A stretch of DNA of 47,173 nucleotides, taken from the NCBI GenBank assembly GCA_043814315.1, contig JBDRKE010000012.1, positions 1 to 47,173 on the forward strand, in the 5' to 3' direction. The notes beneath the pieces are model-generated. The model had not been told where the DNA came from and searched no databases. It saw nothing but the letters and a program-made list of their open reading frames with translations. A program made the translations under genes and the position numbers. Source of the DNA: JBDRKE01 sp043814315. GTDB lineage: Bacteria; Omnitrophota; Gorgyraeia; Gygaellales; Profunditerraquicolaceae. Shown here in pieces: positions 15,411-23,593 of this stretch (within the stretch, counting starts at the first letter, position 1; every line of letters begins with the position of its first letter).

Positions 15411-15582
15411 CACGAAACCAATAATAGGATTAGGCGATGTTTCGTGTCAATTCGCCATTTGCGTCGTTTGGTGGAACTGTTCTCATTGGCACAAAACCGA
15501 TAAGGGGGTGAAGCGATGTTTTGTGTCAATTCGCGCATTAATTTACGAACACTAGAGTGTTCGTAAATTAAGCGCTCATTGA
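15411..15582 (+). repeat. Structured hairpin element directly before the PilZ gene
   Basis: Two CACGAAAC/GTTTCGTG-type hairpins (15411-15446 and 15490-15525) are followed by a perfect 16-bp stem with a two-base loop (15538-15571). Outer GCGC/GCGC and TCAAT/ATTGA pairings extend that stem to 15526-15582. The ribosome site of the PilZ gene starts right after it. Related copies lie at 26757-26927 and, inverted and decayed, at 44301-44358. Confidence 0.85.
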
Positions 15583-15597
15583 AGGAGGTGGTTAATC

Positions 15598-16293
15598 ATG
15601 TCAGACCGTAGATGTAATGGCAGGTGGCCGATCCACAGGTTATGCGGGGTGAAGCTCAGAGGTGCTAAGTCCTTTGCAAGCTGCAAGGTACAAGATTTCA
15701 GTTTAAAAGGGCTGCAGATAATCACGGAAAGAAAGCTGCCCGAAGACACAGCCATGAAATTGAGCTTATTTCTGCATGAGAAATTTACCTTAAATATCGA
15801 GACTTATGTGGCCTGGCATAAGGCTATCACCGAAGGGGACTGTTACGGCCTTGATTTTTCCAGGGTGAAAGATGTGGATAAGGAAAGGATCTTCAGATTT
15901 GTGTTTGAGAATTATCCGAAGTTGATAGCCAGAAGCTGGTGGAGAGAGTTTATCGAAGAGAAAGGAGGAGAAGAGATGGTGGACCATAGGATTTTTGACA
16001 GGAGGCCCGTGAAATTCCCCATGCGCTTCATCGATCCCAGAAGCGGCGCCGAAGGCAAGGCCCAGATGCAGGATATCAGCGCCAAGGGTATAGGCCTGGT
16101 AACCCCTTCAGGATTCCCGCGCAAGACCGAGCTTGAGATGTGGATTGAGGTTCCTGATGAAGGAGGGCCGCTTTACACGAGAGGGGAGGTTGTCTGGTCG
16201 CAGATGGTGTCTCCTGATAAGTTTAGAACAGGGGTCTGTTTAGAGAAGGCCGACTTAATGGGGTTAAGCCGGGTTTTGAGGGTAGTAGAATAA
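15598..16293 (+). CDS. Double PilZ-domain protein
   Basis: A 231-residue cytoplasmic protein with two PilZ-like halves. The first (residues ~1-110) starts DRRCNGRWPIHRL and continues with VQDFSLKGLQI and YGLDFS. The second (~125-231) has RIFDRRPVKFPMRF, MQDISAKGIGLVT and FRTGVCLEK. The second half matches the PilZ signature (RxxxR, then D/NxSxxG) better. In the first half the RxxxR spacing is loose. PilZ domains bind cyclic di-GMP and relay it to motility, surface or regulatory partners. A strong AAGGAGGTGG site supports the start. The gene stands alone between a structured repeat and an inverted-repeat block. Confidence 0.85.
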   Translation: MSDRRCNGRWPIHRLCGVKLRGAKSFASCKVQDFSLKGLQIITERKLPEDTAMKLSLFLHEKFTLNIETYVAWHKAITEGDCYGLDFSRVKDVDKERIFRFVFENYPKLIARSWWREFIEEKGGEEMVDHRIFDRRPVKFPMRFIDPRSGAEGKAQMQDISAKGIGLVTPSGFPRKTELEMWIEVPDEGGPLYTRGEVVWSQMVSPDKFRTGVCLEKADLMGLSRVLRVVE

Positions 16294-16433
16294 AGGCAGA
16301 AAAAGACTTGACCCGTTTGTGAACTTGTGTTAAATTTAAACTTCATTCTTTAAGAAGGGGAGGCTGTCCTCAGATATTAAATGAGTTTGAAAAAGTTATT
16401 TGATAAGTTTCAGGCTGTATTATTTTCATAATT

Positions 16434-16608
16434 ACGTTTCACTATAAGCACAGATGACCGCTGATTAAAAACCACAGATGATCGCTGATGAAAAGATACA
16501 GATAATCACAGATATACCTTTAAAGCTACCTTTATCTGTGATCATCAGCCGGTTTAAAAGGAAGGTTGTACCTGGTCTATCTGTGATAATCTGTGCTTAA
16601 TGAAACGA
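16434..16608. repeat. MITE-like inverted repeat built of CACAGAT words
   Basis: The left arm (CGTTTCAC, then AAGCACAGAT) and the right arm (ATCTGTGCTTAATGAAACG) are near-perfect inverted copies. Internal CACAGAT and ATCTGTG words pair further. No coding sequence was found in it. The whole 16294-16640 stretch holds only this element. Confidence 0.75.
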
Positions 16609-16644
16609 ATCAGTTCAAATCGTAAGTGTAAGTCTTAGGCAGCC

Positions 16645-16673
16645 TTGATTTAAGCGGATTTAAGTGTTATACT
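16645..16673 (+). promoter_or_regulatory. Sigma70-type promoter for the sugar transport cluster
   Basis: TTGATT (16645-16650) and TATACT (16668-16673) are separated by 17 bases, about 38 bases before the start of the sugar-binding protein. Confidence 0.6.
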
Positions 16674-16710
16674 AATAATCTAAACTTGCAAGATGGGGAG
16701 GAGTAAAAAG

Positions 16711-18024
16711 ATGAGGAGCAAAAAGTTAGGGCAGGGTTTTAACTTCATGCTTTGTAGTGTGTTATTGCTTTTTGCCGCATTCGGCTGCGCCCCCAAAAAC
16801 CAAACCGGAAAACCCGCCATCACTGTCTGGCACTGGATGACAGACAGGGAGCCTACCTTCGATGCATTAGCTAAACAATATGAAGCATCCACCGGCGTCA
16901 AAGTCAACTTTGAGCTTTATGCGCCTTCGGATGCCTATACGCAGAAGGTGCGCGCTGCGGCGCAGGGAGCCAACCTGCCGGATATCTTTGGCATATTAGG
17001 CGAAAAACGCGATTTTGCCTCCTTCATCAAAGCCGGATTCGTACTGGATTTGACGCCTTATATGGAAGCTAATAACGCCAACTGGAAGAACGCATTTTTT
17101 AGCAAGGCTTTATCCGTAAGTGAATTTATCGACGGAAATAGCTATAACGTCAAACCGGGTATTTATGGCGCGCCCATAGATATCATGGCCATCCAGTTGC
17201 TTTACAATAAGGGCTTATTTGAGAAAATGGGCCTGGACCCCAAAAAGCCTCCCCTGACATTTCAGGAGTTCTTAAATATAGGTAAGAAGATCAAGGAAGC
17301 TAATCTGCAGGGCCTGGTTTCAGGCTGGGGGGAACTTTGGATGATTGATTGCTTTGCCAACAACTACGCCTTTAACATCATGGGCAAAGATAAGGTCATC
17401 GCGACCATCAAAGGAGAAGTTGCCTATACAGACCCTGACTGGATTAAGGTATTCAGTCTTTTTAAGGAGATGCAGGAGGCAGGGGTTCTCTATAACGGTG
17501 TCGTGACCATGGTCAATAAAACCGCCGAGCAGCTTTTCGCTAACGATAGGGCGGTTTTTGCGTTTAATGGCTCCTGGTGCGTCAATGTCTATAAAGGGAT
17601 GAGTCCGGATTTAAATTACGGCGCCTTCTTGCCCCCGCAGGCCTCGGATAAACACCCTATGGCCATCTGGGGAGGAGCAGGTTCTTCCTTTATGGTGAGT
17701 GCCAAATCCCAGAATAAAGAAGAGGCCGTAAAATTCCTGCAGTGGTTGACGGATAAAGACCAGCAGGCCTATTTAGCTGAGGCGACCAATAATCTTCCGG
17801 CCAATAAGAATAGCGTGACCAAGATTTCCGATATTTTAGCCAGTTTCTCAAGGAGTGTGGAATTTGCCACGCATCCGAATGTCTGGGGCGTTTCTGAATT
17901 CTCCACCGTCATAGAGGCCTTCGATAAAGGGATCCAGTCGATCATCATCGGCGAGAAAACTCCGGAACAGGTGGCGAAAGAAGTTCAGGCAGTCAAAGAG
18001 AGAGAACTGGCGAAAAAGCGTTAG
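16711..18024 (+). CDS. Sugar ABC transporter substrate-binding lipoprotein (family 1 / MalE-UgpB type)
   Basis: A 437-residue protein. The ATG at 16711 is preferred over 16693 because GGGGAGGAG sits eight bases before it. The signal peptide ends at Cys26 in AAFGC, a slightly atypical lipobox, so it is probably a lipoprotein. Family 1 solute-binding features are visible: ITVWHWMTDREPTFD, AQGANLPDIFG, GVLYNGVVTMV and KEEAVKFLQWLTDKDQQ. It would capture an oligosaccharide in the periplasm and deliver it to the two permeases just downstream. It is the first gene of a cluster that also holds glycoside-hydrolase-like proteins. The exact sugar cannot be told. Confidence 0.9.
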   Translation: MRSKKLGQGFNFMLCSVLLLFAAFGCAPKNQTGKPAITVWHWMTDREPTFDALAKQYEASTGVKVNFELYAPSDAYTQKVRAAAQGANLPDIFGILGEKRDFASFIKAGFVLDLTPYMEANNANWKNAFFSKALSVSEFIDGNSYNVKPGIYGAPIDIMAIQLLYNKGLFEKMGLDPKKPPLTFQEFLNIGKKIKEANLQGLVSGWGELWMIDCFANNYAFNIMGKDKVIATIKGEVAYTDPDWIKVFSLFKEMQEAGVLYNGVVTMVNKTAEQLFANDRAVFAFNGSWCVNVYKGMSPDLNYGAFLPPQASDKHPMAIWGGAGSSFMVSAKSQNKEEAVKFLQWLTDKDQQAYLAEATNNLPANKNSVTKISDILASFSRSVEFATHPNVWGVSEFSTVIEAFDKGIQSIIIGEKTPEQVAKEVQAVKERELAKKR

Positions 18025-18087
18025 CCAGTTAACCGGTTAGCCAGTTAGCCGGTTAAACCGGCAAACAGGCCAACCGGAAAACAAGGT
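18025..18087. repeat. Inter-gene repeat of CCGGTTAGCCAGTT words
   Basis: The gap holds CCGGTTAGCCAGTT/CCGGTTAAACCGG words. Bases 18053-18083 are an exact 31-base inverted match to 23510-23540. Related words occur inside the giant frame near 11867. Confidence 0.8.
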
Positions 18088-18963
18088 ATGAAAATCAAAT
18101 CAACGTTAGAGAATTATTTGTTCGTCCTGCCCGCCGTCCTCATCTTCGCCATATTTTACATCATTCCGTTTATCTGGGTCTTTCAGCTGGGACTTTATGA
18201 ATGGGACGGAATCCTTCCTACAAAGACTTTTGTGGGATTAGGAAATTTTAAAGAAATCTTAGTGGACAAAGTCTGGTGGCAATCCATGGTCAATGCCGGA
18301 TACATCACCATGATTGCCCTCACTTTTCAAAACGCCTTGGCTTTTTTACTGGCCTGGGCGTGCGACCGCGAGATCAAACTCAAAAATTTTTACAGACTTA
18401 TATTTTTTATCCCGCCGGTGCTTTCCGAAGTGGTGGTAGGTTTGGTCTGGCAGTGGATCCTGGACGGGAACTACGGGCTCTTAAACAGTTGGTTAATCCA
18501 TTTAGGTTTTCCAAATCTGGTAAGAAATTGGCTTTCGGATCCCAGGACCGCCCTGACCACCGTGGCTATTATTCACTCCTGGAAGGGGTTTGGCTGGGGC
18601 TTCCTGATATTTTTAGCAGGGTTACAGACTATCCCCAGGGAATTATACGAGGCGGCGCGTGTGGATGGCGCCAATGCCTGGCAGTCTTTTCGAAAAGTGA
18701 CTATACCGCTTATGGTGCCGGTGGCTGTTTTAGTGGCGATACTGACGATTTTAGGCACGATGCAGGCGTTTGTTTTGATTATTGCCATGACCGGCGGCGG
18801 CCCTGCGTATCATACCCAGGTGCCTGTGTTACGAATCCTGGCTTCCATGCGGGGCTCTTCTAGGTTCGGTTATGCCTGCGCCCAGGGTATCAGTTTCGGC
18901 GTGATTTTGATGGCCATTTCATTTATCCAATACCGTTTTTCCAGAAAGGCACGGCAGGCTTAG
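18088..18963 (+). CDS. Sugar ABC transporter permease, MalF/UgpA type
   Basis: A 291-residue inner-membrane protein with six predicted membrane segments, the first being YLFVLPAVLIFAIFYIIPF. The cytoplasmic EAA loop, which docks the ATPase, is intact: ELYEAARVDGANAWQSF, followed by KVTIPLM. It pairs with the MalG-type permease downstream and the binding protein upstream. The ribosome site is weak (ACAAGG). No gene for the ATPase occurs in the window, so a shared MsmK/UgpC-type ATPase elsewhere is likely. Confidence 0.92.
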   Translation: MKIKSTLENYLFVLPAVLIFAIFYIIPFIWVFQLGLYEWDGILPTKTFVGLGNFKEILVDKVWWQSMVNAGYITMIALTFQNALAFLLAWACDREIKLKNFYRLIFFIPPVLSEVVVGLVWQWILDGNYGLLNSWLIHLGFPNLVRNWLSDPRTALTTVAIIHSWKGFGWGFLIFLAGLQTIPRELYEAARVDGANAWQSFRKVTIPLMVPVAVLVAILTILGTMQAFVLIIAMTGGGPAYHTQVPVLRILASMRGSSRFGYACAQGISFGVILMAISFIQYRFSRKARQA

Positions 18964-18968
18964 GATGA

Positions 18969-19020
18969 GCCCCGTTAGAAATAATATTCTAGCGGGGCAA
19001 AAAGGAGGATTTCTAACGGG
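18969..19020 (+). promoter_or_regulatory. Competing hairpins over the ribosome site between the two permease genes
   Basis: The arm CCCCGTTAGAAAT (18970-18982) can pair with TTCTAGCGGGGC nearby, with one G-T pair. It can pair perfectly instead with ATTTCTAACGGGG, which lies between the AAGGAGG site and the GTG start at 19021. The two pairings exclude each other, which would suit post-transcriptional tuning of permease 2. This is inference from the sequence only. Confidence 0.5.
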
Positions 19021-19869
19021 GTGAGAACCAGCGCTTATTACAAAACAAAAAAAGTAACCGTCAATTTTTTTATTCATCTGTTTCTGATTACGGTGGCAGC
19101 CAGCTGCCTATTTCCTTTACTATGGATGATCTCCTCGAGCCTCAAGACCCAGGAGGAGATATTCAGGAATATGTCGCTGTTTCCTGCAAAACTCCACTTT
19201 GAGAATTATTACCATGCCTGGATGGAGGGAGGGTTCGGCAGGTATTTTTTAAACAGCATATTTTATACCGCCTCCGTGGTTATCGGCATCATTATCGTGT
19301 CTTCCCTGGCCGCTTACGGGTTTTCGCGCCTGAAATTCCGCGGCAGCAACATTTTGTTTTACATGTTCATGGCGGCGATGATGATACCTATTCCGGGGAG
19401 CTTTGTTCCTTTGTATATTTTGTTAAATAAACTGCACTTGAGAAATACGGCCTTTGGTTATATATTGGCGATGATTAACGTGGGGTTATCCACCAGCATC
19501 TTTATGCTCAAGACCTTTTTTGACAAGATGCCCAAGGAGCTGGAGGATGCGGCGCGCATTGACGGCTGCTCTAAATTCGGTATCTGGCGGCATGTGGCCT
19601 TGCCTTTGTCAGGCCCGGTGTTAGCGGTAGTTGTGGTATTCAATGCCCTGAATGTCTGGAATGAATATGTGTTGGCCCTAATCATCTTTGACAGCAAACA
19701 TTTGATGCCTTTGCAGGTGGCTTTGACCACGTTCCAGGGAGAGTTTATCACCCGCTATCCGCTGCTCATGGCGGGCTTGACCATCACAGCTATACCTATT
19801 ATTATCGTGTATCTTTTGATGCAGAAGTATATTGTAAAGGGAGTCACCGCTGGCGCGGTGGTAGGATGA
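19021..19869 (+). CDS. Sugar ABC transporter permease, MalG/UgpE type
   Basis: A 282-residue inner-membrane protein with a GTG start and an AAGGAGG site 12 bases upstream, a long spacing. It has an N-terminal membrane segment (FIHLFLITVAASCLFPLLW) and the typical LKTQEEIF region. The EAA loop is ELEDAARIDGCSKFGIWRHV. The C-terminus ends in the usual LLMQKYIVKGVTAGAVVG, which is diagnostic for this subfamily. Its stop overlaps the next start as ATGA, so translation of the downstream hydrolase is coupled. Confidence 0.92.
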   Translation: MRTSAYYKTKKVTVNFFIHLFLITVAASCLFPLLWMISSSLKTQEEIFRNMSLFPAKLHFENYYHAWMEGGFGRYFLNSIFYTASVVIGIIIVSSLAAYGFSRLKFRGSNILFYMFMAAMMIPIPGSFVPLYILLNKLHLRNTAFGYILAMINVGLSTSIFMLKTFFDKMPKELEDAARIDGCSKFGIWRHVALPLSGPVLAVVVVFNALNVWNEYVLALIIFDSKHLMPLQVALTTFQGEFITRYPLLMAGLTITAIPIIIVYLLMQKYIVKGVTAGAVVG

Positions 19870-22253
19870 TTATGTTAAATCACAAATCACAAATCACAAA
19901 TCACAAACAAATTACAATATCCAATATCCAAAATTCCAAACTGCGGTCTTTTTTATTTGGAATTTGGAGATTGTTAATTGTTTGTAATTTAGTGCTTGTG
20001 ATTTGGAATTTAACTGGTTTTTGCCAGGAAGTGAAACCGTCTTCCGGTGAGCTGATCGTGAAGAGCTGGCAGGCGCACGGAAAAAAGGACGCGGAAGAAA
20101 CCTTTAAATACACGCAGCAGCTTATTGATTTGTACCAGGAGGAAGCTGACAGGCAGCAGGCCTCTTTGCGGGGCTTACCTAAAAACAGGCCGGATATTGA
20201 AGCGGTTTCTGCTTTAAATGATGTGGCGACCGCCCATTTTATCCAGGGAGAGTCTTACAGGAACCAGGAAAAAAATGAAGAGGCCATAAGAACATTCAAA
20301 ATCGTGGTGGAGAGATACCCCCTTGGTCAGGCCTGGGACCCGCGCGGCTGGTTCTGGGTGGTGGCCAAGGCAGCTCAAGAGAGCATTGATAAATTGGAAG
20401 GCCGTACTCCCGTGAAAGAGGAGCCGCCTAAAAAAGTGAGCCAGACTCCTACAAAAATAGTTCTGCACGATGCCGGCAGAGAGGAAGTCGTTGATTATGA
20501 AAAGTACGGAGAGTTTAAAAATGCCGGCACAAAAGATTACCAATACGTTGTTAAAGACCAGGAAGGTTTGATTGCGGCGGCAGGAGAAGGGATTTACCCG
20601 AATACTTTATCCGTGCGCTGGGACCCTGAGTTTAAGAAAGCCCAAAAAGAAAAACGGCTGGAGGGCCCTCATTGGGATTTTGTGCATTCTGTGGATTTGC
20701 AGGCGGCATTTTTAAAATGGGCCACTTGTTCCGAGCCTCAAGGGGTAAAGTTATTCTATACCGCCTTCATTTTAGAAAAATCCGGCTTGATTCAACACGC
20801 CATCAAATGTTATTATGCCATTGTGGTGCATTTTCCCGGCAGTTACGGATGGACCTATTGGCATACGCCCTGGTATGTGGGCCAGGCTGCCATTGCCAAG
20901 ATAAAGTATCTGACAAATAAATATCCCAAGCTTGGGCTTAAACTGGTTGATGCGGATATCCGCATCCTGAACGGTTACGACAATGATATCTCCAATGATA
21001 TCGCGGTCACGAACCCGGGTGAGCTTGTAAAACTCGGGTTTTGGGATAGATTAAAGCTAAGGTTTTTCAAGAGTCCCGTTAAGACGTCCTCGGCCATAAA
21101 GGCTAGGCGCGGAAACGGCCAAGTCCATCTGGTCCAATATGAAAACGGGGATTGGCAACTCATGGTGGATGGCAGGCCTTTTGTCATAAGGGCGGTCACC
21201 TATTCACCGACAAAAGTAGGGCAATCTCCCGACGAAGGGACCCAGACCAGCTGGATGGAGGATGATTTTAACAATAACGGCAAGGCCGACGGGCCTTACG
21301 ATGCCTTTGTGGATATAAATAAGAACAATAAACAGGATGCGGATGAACCTGCGAAGGGAGATTTTGCCCTGATGAAGGAAATGGGTATTAACGCCATCCG
21401 TCTTTATCATCATCCCTTGGCCGTCAACAAGGAAATCCTGCGCGGCCTTTATCAGAATTACGGGATCAGGGTCATTATGGGGGATTTTCTCGGTAAGTAT
21501 GCCCTGGGGTCGGGGGCTCCCTGGAATCCGGGCACAGACTACAATGATGAAGAGCAGAAAAAAAACATGTTGGATTCGGTAACGAAGATGGTTCAAGAAT
21601 TTAAAGATGAGCCTTACATTTTATTCTGGCTTTTAGGCAACGAAAATGTCTACGGATATGCCTGCAATGCCAATACCTATCCCGATGAATTTTTCAAATT
21701 CGCCAATGAAGCCGCCGGGCATATCAAATCCATAGACGCCGAGCATCCGGTGGCCATCTGCAGCGGCGATATACTCTATCTGGATAAATTCGGCAAGAAT
21801 GCCCCTGATATTGACCTCTTTGGCACGAATGCCTATCGGGGAGATTACGGATTTGGCCGCCTCTGGCAAAGCGTCAAGGAGGAAGCGGGGATTCCCGTTT
21901 TTATTACGGAGTTTGGCTGTCCGGCTTACGCAGAAGGAAAGCCGCTTGAAGAGGCAGAGCAGTTGCAGGCGGATTACCACCGTGGTTCCTGGGAGGACAT
22001 TGAGAATAATATGGCTTTTCACGAAGGCGCCGGTAATTCTGTCGGGGCGGTGGTCTTTGAATGGCTGGATGAGTGGTGGAAAGGTTATGAGCCCAAGGTC
22101 CATGATACGCGGGGATTGTGGATTGGCCCGTTTCCCGACGGCTACATGCACGAAGAGTGGCTGGGTGTTGCCGGCCAGGGAGACGGGAAACTGAGTCCCT
22201 TCCTGAGGCATTTGCGAAAATCGTATTACATGTATAAGGAGACTTGGAAATAA
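19866..22253 (+). CDS. Secreted glycoside-hydrolase-like protein with N-terminal helical-repeat domain
   Basis: A 795-residue protein. Residues ~28-53 form a signal peptide ending near FCQEV. Residues ~65-175 look like a TPR-type helical domain (AHFIQGESYRNQEKNEEAI) and ~176-415 are unassigned. Residues ~417-795 form a (beta/alpha)8-type hydrolase domain like the GH2/GH5 clan. It has WLLGNEN with candidate acid/base Glu593 and FITEFGCP with candidate nucleophile Glu682. Residues ~466-497 insert two EF-hand-like calcium loops (DFNNNGKAD and DINKNNKQDADE). Its catalytic domain is a paralogue of the protein at 23594. The start overlaps the permease stop (ATGA). The substrate is probably the oligo- or polysaccharide imported by this cluster. 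Confidence 0.75.
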   Translation: MIMLNHKSQITNHKQITISNIQNSKLRSFLFGIWRLLIVCNLVLVIWNLTGFCQEVKPSSGELIVKSWQAHGKKDAEETFKYTQQLIDLYQEEADRQQASLRGLPKNRPDIEAVSALNDVATAHFIQGESYRNQEKNEEAIRTFKIVVERYPLGQAWDPRGWFWVVAKAAQESIDKLEGRTPVKEEPPKKVSQTPTKIVLHDAGREEVVDYEKYGEFKNAGTKDYQYVVKDQEGLIAAAGEGIYPNTLSVRWDPEFKKAQKEKRLEGPHWDFVHSVDLQAAFLKWATCSEPQGVKLFYTAFILEKSGLIQHAIKCYYAIVVHFPGSYGWTYWHTPWYVGQAAIAKIKYLTNKYPKLGLKLVDADIRILNGYDNDISNDIAVTNPGELVKLGFWDRLKLRFFKSPVKTSSAIKARRGNGQVHLVQYENGDWQLMVDGRPFVIRAVTYSPTKVGQSPDEGTQTSWMEDDFNNNGKADGPYDAFVDINKNNKQDADEPAKGDFALMKEMGINAIRLYHHPLAVNKEILRGLYQNYGIRVIMGDFLGKYALGSGAPWNPGTDYNDEEQKKNMLDSVTKMVQEFKDEPYILFWLLGNENVYGYACNANTYPDEFFKFANEAAGHIKSIDAEHPVAICSGDILYLDKFGKNAPDIDLFGTNAYRGDYGFGRLWQSVKEEAGIPVFITEFGCPAYAEGKPLEEAEQLQADYHRGSWEDIENNMAFHEGAGNSVGAVVFEWLDEWWKGYEPKVHDTRGLWIGPFPDGYMHEEWLGVAGQGDGKLSPFLRHLRKSYYMYKETWK
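19872..20030 (+). repeat. Inverted repeat coding the N-terminus and signal peptide of the next protein
   Basis: CACAAATC and CCAAAATTCC words form the left arm and TTTGGAATTTGGAG, TTGTAATTTAGTG and TGATTTGGAATTT words form the right arm. This is the same family as the non-coding repeat at 41462-41620, but here it lies within the reading frame. Confidence 0.8.
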
Positions 22254-22260
22254 AGGATAG

Positions 22261-22338
22261 TCCCTTGCATCCGCCAATTGGGAAAAGCGGGATGCAAGGG
22301 ATCAATTTTCAAACCCGTAAAAAACACGGGAAAATTGA
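22261..22338 (+). terminator. Two stacked hairpins between the hydrolase gene and the next gene
   Basis: A perfect 12-bp stem (TCCCTTGCATCC, 22261-22272, with 22290-22301) is followed by a second hairpin. That hairpin has a TCAATTTT/AAAATTGA stem with CCCGT/ACGGG inside (22302-22338), abutting the AGGAGG ribosome site. There is no clean U tract, so it may stabilise or process the mRNA rather than terminate. Confidence 0.5.
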
Positions 22339-22350
22339 GGAGGTGTTAAG

Positions 22351-23499
22351 ATGAAGAAGTTGTTAGTTGTTTTAGCGGTGCTGGCTGTGGCTCTGCCTCA
22401 TGCACTGGCCCAGGAAGGCGCTGCGGTTAAGCCCAAGGAATTCGTGGTTTATGCGGATAAGAATGCCCGGGACAATCACTACATTCCTTCGGGCTGGATG
22501 GGAGATTACGGCGATATCAAATTAAATGACCAGGTGGCTCAGGATCCCCAGTCAGGCGCAACCTGTATGCAGTTTACTTACAGCGCCAAGAAGGCTCAAA
22601 GCCAGGGTTGGGCAGGTGTCTATTGGCAAAACCCGGCGAACAACTGGGGAACCAAAAAGGGTGGTTTTGACCTTACGGGGACGACCAAGATCACTTTCTG
22701 GGCGCGCGGGGAAAAAGGAGGGGAAGCTGTTCAAAAATTTATGGTCGGTGGCATTAAAGGCACTTACCCGGACACCGCCAATATCGAGATGGGCCCCATT
22801 GAACTCACCGATACTTGGAAGCAGTACGCGATTAATATTACCGGCAAGGACCTTTCCTATATAAGCGGCGGTTTTGGCTGGGTGACGACCGCTGATTTAA
22901 ATCCGGATGGCTGCACATTCTATCTGGATAATGTCAAGTTTGAAGCTGACCCGACGATGAAACCGGAAGGCAAAAAAGTCGAAGAGATGCCTTTCTTTGT
23001 CTATTCGGACCGCACCTCACTCAAAAATCACTACATCCCTTCGGGTTGGATGGGGGATTACGGCGATATCAAATATGACGGTTCCTCCAAAGAAAACCCT
23101 TATCTAGGGGATTCCTGCGTCAAGGTTATCTACAACGGCAAGGCAACGCAGGGAGCGCGTTGGGCAGGTATTTTCTGGCAAAACCCGGCGAACAACTGGG
23201 GAACCCAGGATGGCGGATTCGATCTTTCCAAAGCCACCCAGCTCACTTTCTGGGCGCGCGGCGAAAAAGGCGGGGAACGTATTGAAGAGTTTAAAGTGGG
23301 CGGGATTATGGGCGAATATTCTGATTCCGACAGCGCGACCCTAGGCCCGGTTATCTTGAACAAAGAGTGGACGCAATACACCCTTGATTTAAAAGGCAAG
23401 GATATGTCTTACATCATCGGCGGTTTCTGCTGGGCCACCAACATTGATAATAACCCCGAAGGCGCCACTTTCTATCTGGACGAAATAAGGTACGAATAA
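22351..23499 (+). CDS. Secreted protein with two copies of a carbohydrate-binding-like domain
   Basis: A 382-residue protein with a signal peptide (KKLLVVLAVLAVALPHALA, then QEG). Two homologous halves follow, about residues 29-205 and 210-382. Each has the same marks in order: NHYIPSGWMGDYGDIK, WQNPANNWGT, TFWARGEKGGE, and a final TFYLD. The pattern of strands and the closing FYLDN/FYLDE resembles beta-sandwich carbohydrate-binding modules, and no catalytic motif is visible. It likely binds the cluster's sugar at the cell surface or in the periplasm. A good AGGAGGTG site precedes the start. The family is not recognised beyond this. Confidence 0.7.
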   Translation: MKKLLVVLAVLAVALPHALAQEGAAVKPKEFVVYADKNARDNHYIPSGWMGDYGDIKLNDQVAQDPQSGATCMQFTYSAKKAQSQGWAGVYWQNPANNWGTKKGGFDLTGTTKITFWARGEKGGEAVQKFMVGGIKGTYPDTANIEMGPIELTDTWKQYAINITGKDLSYISGGFGWVTTADLNPDGCTFYLDNVKFEADPTMKPEGKKVEEMPFFVYSDRTSLKNHYIPSGWMGDYGDIKYDGSSKENPYLGDSCVKVIYNGKATQGARWAGIFWQNPANNWGTQDGGFDLSKATQLTFWARGEKGGERIEEFKVGGIMGEYSDSDSATLGPVILNKEWTQYTLDLKGKDMSYIIGGFCWATNIDNNPEGATFYLDEIRYE

Positions 23500-23502
23500 T
23501 TC

Positions 23503-23580
23503 GTTTGCCTGTTTTCCGGTTGGCCTGTTTGCCGGTTTAATATTTAACCGGCTAACCGGCTAACCGGCTAACCGGCTAAC
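23503..23580. repeat. Inter-gene repeat of CCGGCTAA words, inverted partner of 18025-18087
   Basis: 23510-23540 is the exact reverse complement of 18053-18083. It is followed by TTTAATATTTAA and four tandem CCGGCTAA units. Confidence 0.85.
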
Positions 23581-23593
23581 TTGGGCCAAGCGA

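Noticed and set aside
15380..15597. Cyclic-di-GMP (GEMM) riboswitch before the PilZ gene
   Set aside because: The conserved GEMM core could not be found, and the same element occurs before a ROK gene and in decayed form before glutamine synthetase.
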